Assembly (NCBI GenBank): GCA_002099365.1
Contig: MSED01000005.1
Location: 1,922,001-1,986,000 of the forward strand
Direction of reading: 5' to 3'
Origin: Phialophora verrucosa
Taxonomy: Eukaryota; Ascomycota; Eurotiomycetes; Chaetothyriales; Herpotrichiellaceae
Length of the DNA stretch: 64,000 bases
The notes below the pieces were generated by a model that had not been told where the DNA came from, made no database searches, and worked only from the letters and a program-made list of their open reading frames with translations. Shown here piece by piece: positions 32,707 to 42,736 of the stretch; the first letter of the stretch is position 1; each line of letters starts with the position of its first letter. The position numbers were made by a program, and so were the translations under genes.

Positions 32707-34091
32707 TCAAATGCCGTCCGTTGTTCTATCAGCGATACTCAGGATCGAAAATTTGTACATGCATCGCGGCAGCGGGGTGCGCGAGGTGTCGGTCCCGTCG
32801 ATGATGCCGCGCCAAATGGGGCTGTTGCCATTACATTCCTGCGCGTTCCGGAGCATCTCCTCGACATCGATCAGCGACTCCAGAGCGGAGGGGTTTTCGG
32901 GCTTGACGCCGCCGAAGCCTCCCCTGCGAAACTCGGCGCACGCGGCCCCAAGTGCGCCTGAGATGCCCTTGATTGCTTTGCGGCACACGCCACCAGGGTC
33001 GGCCGGGTCATCCTCCAGCAGGGTCGGGTCGAGCAGGACATTCCAGTCCATGCCGGTGATGGTGGAGCTCACGATCCAATTCTTCAGATTCGACTCCATG
33101 ACCACGGCGAGGTCCTCGCGAGACGGGACGGCGTCCAGGAACGCGCCGCTCTGTGCCAGCCGGAACGCAAAGCTTTCCTGGGCGTCGGATCCGGACTGGC
33201 CCGCCACCGAGTTGGGGCCCGTCCCAAACATAATGTCGAGCGCCTCCTGCATTTGGGCCTGCGAACTGGCGACCATCTGCTCGATCTGGCGTTTCAGCTG
33301 GTCTTTGGTCCGCTCCGCCCGATCCTGAATCGCGTTGTTTGCCGAAATCGTGTTGATGACGTCGAGTGGTGAGCTCAGCACGCTGTCCTGCCCTGCCAGG
33401 CTGTAAAGCGTGTCGAGGCCCTTGAAGAGCTCGACCCCGAGCGTGAACGCCCGTCCGAAGGGCAAGATTCCGATGACGAAGTTGGCAATCGCTCCGAACA
33501 CGGCGTCCAGAATGTTGCCCTGCTCCTCCGAGAGGCCGTCGACGACGTCGCTGATGAAATTGGAGTTCAGGATCGCGTTGCCCGCGTCCTCGATGGCCAG
33601 GAAGTTGTTCGACACGGACCTGTGGAAGCGGATGAAGTTTTCGACCACAAACCCCGCCTGAGGAGTGATATACTTCCCGCACACGGCGCTGTCGATGTTG
33701 GCAATGTCTCGGAAGGCGCAGTCGTCTTCGACGGTTGGATTCGTCCCAGCTGGATGGCTGCATAACGTGGATCCGATGATCGAGCAATCGAATAGGAAGT
33801 CCGCGCCGGGTACGAGATTCTGCTGCACGAAGAAGCCAGGGAACCCGAGATCAGTGGAAACGACCCCTGTGCCGAAGACGAAAATGAAGTTGACAAGGAA
33901 GTCGTCAATGCCGAAGGCCGCCCAGTTGGCTTTGGTCAGGTCGCCGGATCCGCATGCCGATCTGAGGGGTTGCATACCGACTGGCGCGCGAGGAGTTGAC
34001 CACCAAGATGGGTTCTGGCTGAGGCTGAAGCTGAAGGCGAAGCGGAAGCAATCGACACGCAAATGAGACTGAGTATAGAAGAACGAAGCAT
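32707..34091 (-). pseudogene. Secreted-type protein, signal peptide out of frame with body
   Basis: The body is an uninterrupted minus-strand frame ending at 32707. Protein-like sequence starts at about 33960 (SACGSGDLTKANW) and runs about 420 residues. It has a hydrophobic helix (FGAIANFVIGILPFG), a Gln/Arg-rich helix (KDQLKRQIEQM) and scattered cysteines; I do not recognise the family. Upstream in a different frame, an ATG at 34091 opens a very good signal peptide of about 20 residues, an Ala/Ser linker and a Kex2-like LARQ site. That frame hits TGA at 33936-33938, about 50 codons in. The two parts look like one secreted precursor separated by a one- or two-base shift near 33940-33980. The only frame-restoring intron I found (33981..34069, weak gtctca donor) would delete the signal peptide. 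Options: a true frameshift (pseudogene), an assembly error, or an N-terminus starting in the body frame at 33974. Confidence 0.55.
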
Positions 34092-34770
34092 GGTTGTAAC
34101 GACCGTACAGGAATGCTATATGTATGTATGCTATGATGGTTAGATGGACTCCGTCGGTCGGGAAATTCGACGTGCGACAGTAATACGACAACCTACTTAT
34201 GCACTTTCGAGGAGCGGTAAGTAAATGCATCTGGCGTCCAAAGTGAACGCAGGCATTCAACAGCATCGTAGCATCGTAGCATCGCAAGGTCAACCTTAGT
34301 TCCTGTTGACTTTGGCGGTGCTTCGTAATCACCAGCCCAAGACAGCCGGGCTCATGGCAAAATAGTAAAGTTCCCAAAGAAGAAGTGCGATCGTTGACTA
34401 ATGCACCAAGCACGCACAAGGCTGGTTTAGAAAATGCAACTAGGAGGCTCAGCCCTGTGGTGTCTCGGCCACCGATTGGCCCTGGTGCAAACGAACGACA
34501 TTTAAGATTTATCAAAGTCGTGCTCGGCGCTGGGCTGTGGACACGCAGCTGAGAGTCAGGGGCCGTTTGAGCGAGACTTGGCTGTTAAGTTAGTCGCTCA
34601 AGATGCGAGCCCTGACTACTGTGCAAGCCCTGTAGTAACGAAACGAAAGGTCCTGCAGGCCCGGGTTGAAATGGTTGAGGAACCTCGTTTCCTCTAGCTT
34701 GTCTGCTCGACCGACCAACGCTCAATATCCTACTGAGCAAATTGGCTTGACATCACTTACCAGTATCTCA
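34092..34770. promoter_or_regulatory. Divergent spacer
   Basis: About 680 bases between the outward-facing starts of the secreted-type protein and the four-helix membrane protein. The body frame of the former stays open to 34515 by chance or as leader. A short tandem CATCGTAG motif sits at about 34264-34282. Confidence 0.4.
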
Positions 34771-35618
34771 ATGGAACCACTGCGGTTCCTCAATGGCGGC
34801 AGCCAGTCCCTCAACAGTGGCAATGGCGCAAACCACGACCAGGTGCGCAATGCAAAGCAAAAGGCGCTGGCACTGGCGCGTCCGAACGTCCTCCGTGTGA
34901 TTGTCAGAATCATCACCCTCGCGGTCGGCGCATCCATCTTAGGTGTCCTTGCTCATGCAGCAGCGGTGTGGTACACGACGCGGAATGATGTCCTCATGCA
35001 ACCGCACGGCATCCGCGTGCGGGGCTGGCCAGCGCGAATGGATATGATACCGACATGGCTTATGCTGGCGGTTGCGGCGATCGCCATCATTGTACAAGTG
35101 GTCGCGCTGTTGACGCTGGTTCGAGGTGTGAGTACAATAGTCTTGTCTCGTTTTCCACGCGGTCTGGAAATCACTTCATGTGGCTGATCTTGCTGCCCAG
35201 GCCCATCGCCTTCGCGCATCAATATGGCACACGTGGGGTGTCTTCGCCTCTTCCGTCGCGGGCGTGGCGATATGGATCGCCGCGGCAGTGTATTTCAAGC
35301 TTCAAGACAACAAGGGCCAGAGCAGCTGGACGCTTTGGTCGTGGTCGTGCTCACATGAATACCTTGTGAACGGGAGGATGTCGTTCAAATCCATGTGCGT
35401 TGAGCTGGTATGTCAACCCACGGCCGCTCTGCCTGTTGAGACAATTCCTCAAGCCACTGCATATATGCTGACAATAGACGGTTTTGCAGAACTACTGCTT
35501 TTATATCGCTGTGGTGGTTGCCGCCTTGGAGATTATGAGTCTGGTCCTGTTTGGACTTCAGTTGCGGAAGGCCAAGAGGGAGGGGGGATACAGCAGAGTT
35601 ACAGGAGAAAAGGCGTGA
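34771..35618 (+). CDS. Four-helix membrane protein, unknown function (paralogue A)
   Basis: Exons 34771..35127, 35201..35407 and 35490..35618 give 230 residues, all junctions in phase 0. Four membrane helices are evident: about 40-65 (ITLAVGASILGVLAHAAAVW), 90-117 (TWLMLAVAAIAIIVQVVALL), 128-148 (VAGVAIWIAAAVYF) and 189-210 (YIAVVVAALEIMSLVLFG). The loop between helices 3 and 4 has a W-x-W-S-C motif, then F-x-x-M-C-x-E-L just before the last intron. The same pattern and the same intron placement occur in the gene at 62860-63724. The topology recalls MARVEL or tetraspan-like fungal proteins, but I cannot place it in a named family. An in-frame ATG at 34666 would add 35 residues; the 34771 start (caATGG) is preferred because the upstream part is not protein-like. 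Confidence 0.78.
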
Positions 35619-36204
35619 CATCCTCTCTCTCACATCATCCACGTTGATTGTCGGATCAACCCAACAAAAGTGGTGGCGCCATTGAGGCCTTCTCGAGCAT
35701 ATCAAGCAGCGGTGCTGCGTTGTCTGGCGAAGCTTTGCATTGAATCAGACAAGCGTGGGACATCTCATTCATGGGAGCGATCGGTTCGCGCATGCACTAT
35801 AGTCAGGTTTAAACCTGGTGAAATTATCCTTGGTTGAACGAGAGTCCGGGGAATTAAATTCACTCCACGCCTGTCAGGGCTCAACTGAAAGAACTCAGGC
35901 TTAATGATCAAATCGCGCGATGAGATGAATCGATGCGGAGAACACGCTGACTTGGCATAATCTGAGGCTAGTCGCAAGTTGAGGCTGAGGTGAAAGTGAG
36001 TGAAAGAGAATGATCGTCTCTCTCCAAAGCCGCTGAGCCGAGCTGAACTGCAGATTTAGCTTTCTGCTTTTTCCCTCGAGCCAAGCTCCAAAGTCTGCGG
36101 ATGTCGTCATTCGAAAGTCTCCAGGAGCAAGATGCCATATGCCTCGGTAAATGGGTGGAAGTCACTTCATTGTTTACCATGCACATTATCCAGACGGCCT
36201 CAAC
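35619..36204. other. Spacer between co-oriented genes
   Basis: 586 bases with only short antisense frames; none supported. The region 36100-36200 near the methyltransferase start has an alternative in-frame ATG at 36151. Confidence 0.5.
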
Positions 36205-36876
36205 ATGTCAAGTTGGACAGCTGCATCTCACCTGGGGGTAAACCCCTTCCTGGAGCGTGTCTACGCCGCTTCCACCGCAGCCGAATCTCGAGATCTCTAC
36301 AACGAATGGGCCAAGCAATACGACAAAGACCTCGAAGCCGAGGAATATGCTTTCCCCCAAATCGCCGCGGAGGCCCTGTTCGAAGCCCTTAGCGGTCGCC
36401 TCGATGTCAACGGGAGGCCGTTCGAGAACGTCTCAATACTCGACGCCGGATGCGGAACAGGCTTGGTTGGAGTACAGCTTTCGAAGTTGGGTGCGCGAAA
36501 TATTGTCGGCTTGGACATCAGTCCTGGCATGCTTGAAGTGGCTCGGAAAACGGGAGTCTACAGCGCGCTCGAAGAGGCTGACCTCTCTAAGCCAATTGCG
36601 AAACCGGATAACTCAGTAGATTCGGTGATCTGCGTGGGGACCCTGACTCGCGGCCATGTTGGACCAAAGCCTGTGCTCGAGGAATTTGCAAGGGTCGTGA
36701 AGGAGGGCGGAGTAATCGTCGCCACTGTCCTCGATGATATATGGGAAAGTGGAGGGTTCAGGGCCGAGCTGGAACGCTTGCGATCTGCTGGCAAAGTTGA
36801 AGTACTACGCTCAGACATCGTAGGTGTAAGGGCGTCGTCGAACGTGGGCGGGAGGCTGCTGGTGCTACGGAAGTGA
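36205..36876 (+). CDS. Small class I SAM-dependent methyltransferase
   Basis: A 223-residue single-exon methyltransferase with a standard Rossmann core. Motif I reads ILDAGCGTGLVGVQLSKLG (about residues 75-93), followed by motif post-I VGLDISPGMLEVA and motif IV SVICVGTLTRGHV. An N-terminal helical cap (YNEWAKQYDKDLE) is typical of the Williams-Beuren/METTL27-like group. The last strand ends GGRLLVLRK. The start at 36205 follows AAC, a good context; ATG 36151 would add 18 residues. The methyl acceptor is not apparent. It sits about 590 bases upstream of the chromate transporter on the same strand, with no evidence of a functional tie. Confidence 0.87.
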   Translation: MSSWTAASHLGVNPFLERVYAASTAAESRDLYNEWAKQYDKDLEAEEYAFPQIAAEALFEALSGRLDVNGRPFENVSILDAGCGTGLVGVQLSKLGARNIVGLDISPGMLEVARKTGVYSALEEADLSKPIAKPDNSVDSVICVGTLTRGHVGPKPVLEEFARVVKEGGVIVATVLDDIWESGGFRAELERLRSAGKVEVLRSDIVGVRASSNVGGRLLVLRK

Positions 36877-37461
36877 TAGGCCAAGACGTGGCTCTACGCG
36901 ACTTAGTCATACCCTGCAAAAGACGGGGCGGAAGGCTGCGATATTAGCATCCTCCTCTAGCCAGGAGCTCTTCTTTGATTCCGATAGAGGTTCAGACGCG
37001 GGAGAATGCCCCGGCTGACGGACAGGTCTAAGCTTTTCGTTTAGACCTTGGATGAATCTATCGTTTCCGGATCAATGCTTGTGAAGCGTCCAGATGGAAG
37101 AACGAGCACGCGGGGAGGAGGCTGAGTTACCGAAGTCAGTCGAGGGTCCGAGGTGCCGCTAGATCGATTGGAAGAGTAATCCGACGCTCGCCATATGAAA
37201 TATAAATGCCAATTTCCATGCACGACGGAGTGTCGATTCCGTGCAAGCAGTAAATATGTGATGTCGGGGGAGCATGAGGAGTTCGGCAAACATGATGAAG
37301 GATGTGCTTGGCGGCGAAGGCACGTGCGAATTGATTGGCCAAAACGATCGCAGAATCCCGGGTTCGTGTCGTAGAAATCGGGTTCCTTGGGCTTTCCACC
37401 ACCAGCAGCTGAAGGCATTGTTCAAATTGCCCTCCTGCACTAAGAAGACGCCACGACAAAG
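36877..37461. other. Spacer between co-oriented genes
   Basis: 585 bases with antisense open frames (for example 37041-37418 minus) that lack domain features. The 3' part is the presumed promoter of the chromate transporter. Confidence 0.5.
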
Positions 37462-39246
37462 ATGCCATTCTTTGAAACACTGAGGACAATCCACGAGTAT
37501 ACTCGAGATCGACAAAATGCCCTGCAAGCCAACAACCAGAAGCTCGCCTTGAGACTTGCTGATGTGCTCTGGCGCACATGGGACCTGGGATTCACAGCAT
37601 TCGGAGGGCCGCCTGTGCATTTTCAGATTTTGCATAGGCGATTCGTCGACGGGCATGGAGGCGTGCCCTGGATTGACGAGCAAACGGTGGGAACACATCG
37701 TCAACCATTGTGTGTTGTTGCTCATTGTAATCTGAACAGTATCAAGAGCTCTTCGCGATATGTCAGGCGTTGCCTGGTCCGGGTTCAACCAAGATGCTGT
37801 TTTGCATGGCGCTCATTCATGCGGGTTTCGTGGCAGCCATAATCGTCTTTCTTGTATGGAGGTAGGTGCTTGAGAGATGACCAATGGTCACACAAACGCT
37901 AAGAGCTTTTGCAGCCTCCCAGGTGCCATTGGCATGTACTGCCTATCACTCGGAGTCCAACGCATCAACACGGTTTTGCCCGGTGCAGCATATGCTTTCC
38001 TATCAGGCTTGAATGCTTCGACCGTTGGGATTGTCGCCCTTGCTGCTGTCAATGTGCGTTGCAGGTCCCCGAACAGCTGTAATTCAACTAACCCAGCATA
38101 TTTTGCAGCTTGCAGATAAGGCCATCAAAGATAAGCTATCGAGATGCCTCGTTATCTTCGGCGCCTGTGCTGGCCTCTGCTACAATTCCCTCTGGTATTT
38201 TCCGACGCTCATTGTTGGTGGCGGTATTGTGACGGCGGTGTGGGACATACGCCTTCGGCAAGCTCTTGCTCGGTTCATGAGGAAACTGAAGCAACGGAGG
38301 TCGAGACAAGAAACTGTCGAACAGGGAGTCGGTGATGGCCCCGACCAAAGCATCGAGTTGAGGTCGTCGCAGGGCGAGCGTTCTGCGGTGGTGCAGAGAA
38401 GAGTCGGAGATGCAGCCGCCTCCTCTGAACATCCAACACCGCCCAAGCAGGGTGAACCGTCCAACGTTATGGCACCGCCCACAGCAGCACCTTCCACCGA
38501 CATGCGTTCTCATTCCGTCTCGGTCAAACTAGGTCTCTCAATCATCGTGGTCTTCTTCGGTGAGTTGAGATCCTCCTCGGCTCCGCTGTACTATATAACC
38601 CTTTCTAACAGTGCCTCTAGCGTCATTCATCGCCACCCTCGTGGTCCGTGGCCAGCTCGACTCGCCACCTCGACCTCTTGATCTGTTTGCCAACATGTAT
38701 CTTGCAGGAACAGTCATCTTCGGAGGGGGACCTGTCGTGATTCCTCTGCTTCGAGAATACGTCGTTGAGTACGGGTGGGTATCCTCGAGAGATTTCCTCA
38801 TTGGTCTCGCTATCATACAGGCATTTCCCGGTCCCAACTTCAATTTTGGTGTCTATCTCGGGGCTTTGGCGCTTTTGGGCACGCCTCAGCCGACAATTCT
38901 TGGGGCATTGATGGGGTACATTGGCATCTTCCTGCCTGGTATTGCACTTGCTGTTGGCGTCCAGGGCATTTGGCGCGTGCTCCGGACGAAAGCTGTTGTT
39001 GTCAGTTTTCTCCGTGGGGTCAATGCTACAGCAGTTGGACTTGTGTTCACCGCGGTGTATCGCTTGTGGGAGATTGGCTACCTCACGCCAGAAGTGAATC
39101 AGGGCCAGAGTCTAGCAGAGGAACCGTGGTGGGTTGTGGTAGCGGTCTTGGCGTATGCGGAATCCGCATGGTTCAGCGTACCTGCAGCTCCGGCAATCGT
39201 TCTGGGGGGCGTGTTGGGTCTGGCATGGTTCGGAGCGGTGGGCTGA
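37462..39246 (+). CDS. Chromate ion transporter, two-domain (CHR family)
   Basis: A membrane transporter of the CHR superfamily, which exports chromate and may carry sulfate-like oxyanions. Exons 37462..37686, 37740..37861, 37915..38053, 38109..38559 and 38612..39246 give 523 residues. It is the long-chain form: two homologous halves of about 200 residues. The first half has GFTAFGGPPVHFQ and then ICQALPGPGSTK. The second half repeats this as GTVIFGGGPVVIPLL and then IIQAFPGPNFNFG. A linker of about 100 residues between them is charged, Ser/Pro-rich and cytosolic. Both PGP motifs are intact. Four introns of 53-57 bases break the first half and linker, and each junction preserves frame. In Neurospora a CHR homologue makes cells chromate-sensitive by uptake, so the direction of transport here is open. 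Confidence 0.92.
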
Positions 39247-39526
39247 TGTATACTGGCATGAGAATACTGCTCGTACTTAGAGTGACGAATGGGTGATTGA
39301 CGCGTCGACGCGCAGACGCATCCCGACATTAGCATGTGACCAGAGTCACGTGCATTGAGCTGCTATCATCCCCGCGTTTCGCAGTTGCAACCTTCGCCAC
39401 GGCAAGATTAGAGCTAAACTCTGCCTGGAACGGTGTCCTGCCGAGCTCGTGCTTCTCAGTCAGACACTATTTCGCTGTGGGAAGCAAGACTCTGCTCCAC
39501 GAGACAACCATGCTTCTACGCCGGGC

Positions 39527-42500
39527 ATGAAGGACAACACAGGAGGAAGGCCTGCGGAACGATCTGCGGCCTGTTCGACGTGTGGCAAAACCTTTGCACG
39601 GTCAGACACTCTGCTTCGTCATGAGAAGAGCCATCATTCGACGGTTGATCGAGGACCCGTCCACCGTGTAACAAATGGGACTTTCCGAGCATGCCGTGCC
39701 TGCGCGACTGCAAGGTCCAGGTGCTCTGGCGGATCGCCTTGTGGTAGATGCAATGTGCGCAATCTCGAATGTGTCTACCCTAACAAGCGCCGCAAGATGC
39801 CTTCCTCCATCGACGAAGGCGGGATCACCGAGGAGCAGCCAGGGCACCATCTTGTTGGCCACTTCAATGAGATTGTCTTTGCTTCCAATGGTCCAACCCA
39901 GCTACAGCCAGACTCTCGCACATCGTCGACCCTTCCACGGCCGATTCAACAAGGGTCCAGCCTATTATCAATTCTGTCGCCCGATCGCACAGATCAGGAA
40001 TCAATAGCACGGCCCAGCGAAGAGACACTAGGCCTTGAAACTATGCCCTCTTCCTCGCAGGGCATGCAGAACGACCATTTCGGCTACAATGCAATGGTTC
40101 CGTCCCACACTTCCGGGTTTGCTGGAGCTAAAAGCACGTTCGATTGCAGTCCATTCGATGAACCTTTGAACTGGATTACCCCAAGCATCTACCCGTCTCC
40201 GTACGACGCTGAGCTTGAGCAGGACTTCTCATTCATCCTGCCTGCACTGTCGGAGACCCCAAATTTCGATGGCGAATATGACTTGGCAATGCCCGTCGAT
40301 TCAAGCAGCCAGGCATACCATATTCCGACAAATACGTCGCACAACGCATATGATGCGCAAGGCGTTCCGCTTTCTCTACCAGTGTTGGGTCAAAGCCCTG
40401 CGTCCTCGGCAAGCGACGGTATGTACCACGCTCAGTCGATCAATAGCATCTCCACGAATTCAGACGTGAAGCGCAAGAAGAGGAAAGCATCTCTGGTGCT
40501 TGACCCCTTTGCTCAGCCACGAAAGGAGAAAACTCACTACGCGTTCCCAGAGCCAACTGATAACTGGAGCTCAATGTCCTCCGAGATCGCACCAGAATAT
40601 TGCTCTGCAGTGACGTATGAATTGGTGTCTGGCTATTTCCACCAGTTGTGCTTGCAGACCACTATGCCACCACCGTTTCAGTCAGCTGCATTCCCACCTG
40701 CAACGGTATTCAATACTTGCATCGCCCTCTACTTTGGAAACTTCCACGACAATTTTCCCATCGTCCACCAAGCTTCTTTCGGGCACGAGTCACATTGGAT
40801 AGTCGTTCTTGCAGTCGCTGCAATTGGTAGCAACTTCGCAAAGGCCCTGTATGTTTCCGACGTCCAAGAAGCATTTCAGGAACTCTTACGTCGGGCGGTC
40901 GAACGTCATTCTGACGGAGTATCTGATGCCTTCCTTGACGTCCCACTTTCACAGGCCCGAATCTTGAATCTGATCAGCCTTGTGCAGTCAGACCGTGAGC
41001 AGCTAAGGGCTTTATCGCCGCGTTACCATGCGGACCTGTCACGCTGGTGTCTGGAGTCGGGAGTTCTGCAACTACCAGCAGCCGGCGATAACCCAGCGAC
41101 CTCGGAGGTCGTTGACAATGCGTCACAGCGCTGGCAGAGGTGGATCAGAATCGAATCCTTGCGCCGAATCGGCTATCTCTCTTGGATGCTAGATTGCGCA
41201 CTGGGCTACCTGGCAAATGCACGACCGCTATGTAATATGGACGACGCAAGGGCGCCGTTACCATGCCCTGAATCCTACTGGAATGCCTCGAGCGCAGAAG
41301 ATTGGGCTGCTATTGCACAAGATATACCCGAAACACCCTCGCTCTGCGTTGCGCTCGAGCGACTGTACAACAGCAAGAAAGTGGAACCCTCCTACAGTGA
41401 CTTGTCGCAAATTCTCATCATCCACGCACTGTATCAGCGCACGTGGGAAGTGGGCACTCATATCAAGCAGCCGCTGAGTGAATGGGTCCCTACTGGGAAG
41501 GCAAGGGGCTTCTTGAACACACCATCCAAGGACAACTTCTGGCTTCCGCTCTACCCACTTTACGCGAATTGGCGCAATAGTGCGTGTGACTGCCTCGACG
41601 TCATTCACTGGCAAGCCTCAAGCGTTGTTGCCAAGGCATCGGGCATAGAGCATCCTCTCATCCTCCATCTGCACCTTGCGCGGATTGTACTCCTCACGCC
41701 GTTTCAAGAGATCCAAGATTTGTTGTTTTCCATTATCGGCAAGGTCGGCAACTCTTCAAAGGCGTCCTTCTACGTGCATGATGGTAGCTATCAACCCAGG
41801 AACAGTGCAAAGCTGCCTCAGATCCGTAAGATCACGTGGCGATGGTTGCGGGATGACCAGCACAAAGCCCGTCTGGCCATGGTCCACGCCGGTTCGGTCT
41901 TTTGGTATGTCCGGCGATATTCTGCGATGAGCTTCTTCGAACCCCTTGCCGTCTACCTGGCGAGCTTGTGTTTATGGACCTATGGCTCGTACAAGTCGGC
42001 TGCCTTGGACCGTGATGCTGCTGCGGCCAACAACAGGCCTGAGGGCGGTCCGAGTGGCCCAGACGCAAGCGCTCCTGTCCAGCCATCTCGGATGGAAAGG
42101 AAGGAGCATCCCATTAAGTTCATGAGCAAGGCTGCCAATCGGCCTGACAGTTCGTCAGGGTCAACAACCATGGCTCCATCTGGCTCCGCTCCGTCACACT
42201 CTGGGACTGACGCCACGCCGGCCGAGAATGAGGGTGCATTAGCCTCTCCTCCAGCACCGATCCCTGAATCTGAGAGTGATGATGAAGCATCCTCGTCGGA
42301 CGAACAACCCGAATTCATTCACTTAGACCGACCGTGCGACGATGAGATGGTGCAGCATTATGTTAGAAACGGTCACAACATGTCCGGCCACATGACCAAC
42401 GTGGGAGACATCTGCACCACTCCACACAAGGTATTGCTTGAAGGGGCTAAACTTCTAAGGACCAAGCTGGCATGTTGGGGTGTCAGTCGGGAGTATTACG

Positions 42501-42541
42501 ATATATTGATGAAGTTGGCGGAACTCAGAAAAGCGACTTGA
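39527..42541 (+). CDS. C2H2 plus Zn2Cys6 transcription factor
   Basis: A nuclear regulator of 1004 residues in one exon with two different DNA-binding modules back to back. A C2H2 finger lies at residues 16-37 (C16, C19, H32, H36/37) and a Zn2Cys6 cluster at residues 56-82 (C56, C59, C66, C72, C75, C82). A basic KRRK patch follows. Residues 90-370 are disordered and acidic/Ser-rich with another basic patch (KRKKRKA). From about 390 to 780 is the fungal transcription-factor domain, with FPIVHQASF and the helical core. The C-terminus has an acidic stretch (ESESDDEASSSDEQ). The start is the ATG at 39527; the frame stays open upstream to 39449 but without an ATG there. Single C2H2 plus Zn2Cys6 combinations are known in ascomycete regulators. 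It converges on the GH51 gene with only 195 bases between the stops. Confidence 0.9.
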   Translation: MKDNTGGRPAERSAACSTCGKTFARSDTLLRHEKSHHSTVDRGPVHRVTNGTFRACRACATARSRCSGGSPCGRCNVRNLECVYPNKRRKMPSSIDEGGITEEQPGHHLVGHFNEIVFASNGPTQLQPDSRTSSTLPRPIQQGSSLLSILSPDRTDQESIARPSEETLGLETMPSSSQGMQNDHFGYNAMVPSHTSGFAGAKSTFDCSPFDEPLNWITPSIYPSPYDAELEQDFSFILPALSETPNFDGEYDLAMPVDSSSQAYHIPTNTSHNAYDAQGVPLSLPVLGQSPASSASDGMYHAQSINSISTNSDVKRKKRKASLVLDPFAQPRKEKTHYAFPEPTDNWSSMSSEIAPEYCSAVTYELVSGYFHQLCLQTTMPPPFQSAAFPPATVFNTCIALYFGNFHDNFPIVHQASFGHESHWIVVLAVAAIGSNFAKALYVSDVQEAFQELLRRAVERHSDGVSDAFLDVPLSQARILNLISLVQSDREQLRALSPRYHADLSRWCLESGVLQLPAAGDNPATSEVVDNASQRWQRWIRIESLRRIGYLSWMLDCALGYLANARPLCNMDDARAPLPCPESYWNASSAEDWAAIAQDIPETPSLCVALERLYNSKKVEPSYSDLSQILIIHALYQRTWEVGTHIKQPLSEWVPTGKARGFLNTPSKDNFWLPLYPLYANWRNSACDCLDVIHWQASSVVAKASGIEHPLILHLHLARIVLLTPFQEIQDLLFSIIGKVGNSSKASFYVHDGSYQPRNSAKLPQIRKITWRWLRDDQHKARLAMVHAGSVFWYVRRYSAMSFFEPLAVYLASLCLWTYGSYKSAALDRDAAAANNRPEGGPSGPDASAPVQPSRMERKEHPIKFMSKAANRPDSSSGSTTMAPSGSAPSHSGTDATPAENEGALASPPAPIPESESDDEASSSDEQPEFIHLDRPCDDEMVQHYVRNGHNMSGHMTNVGDICTTPHKVLLEGAKLLRTKLACWGVSREYYDILMKLAELRKAT

Positions 42542-42736
42542 AAGGGAGTCTGGGCATTATGGCCTGGGGCAGCGTTTCGCCTGTGTATACTGATAACTTG
42601 GAGTCTATATTAACTTCACAAGCACGCGGAGTTTCACGTCTAGACTCGCCTCGCACGGGCGAATTGCCACGCCATCTATCGGGTTTCTATTTTTCCAGAG
42701 CGAAAACAGTACGAACATGGTGGCAAGGTGAAATAG

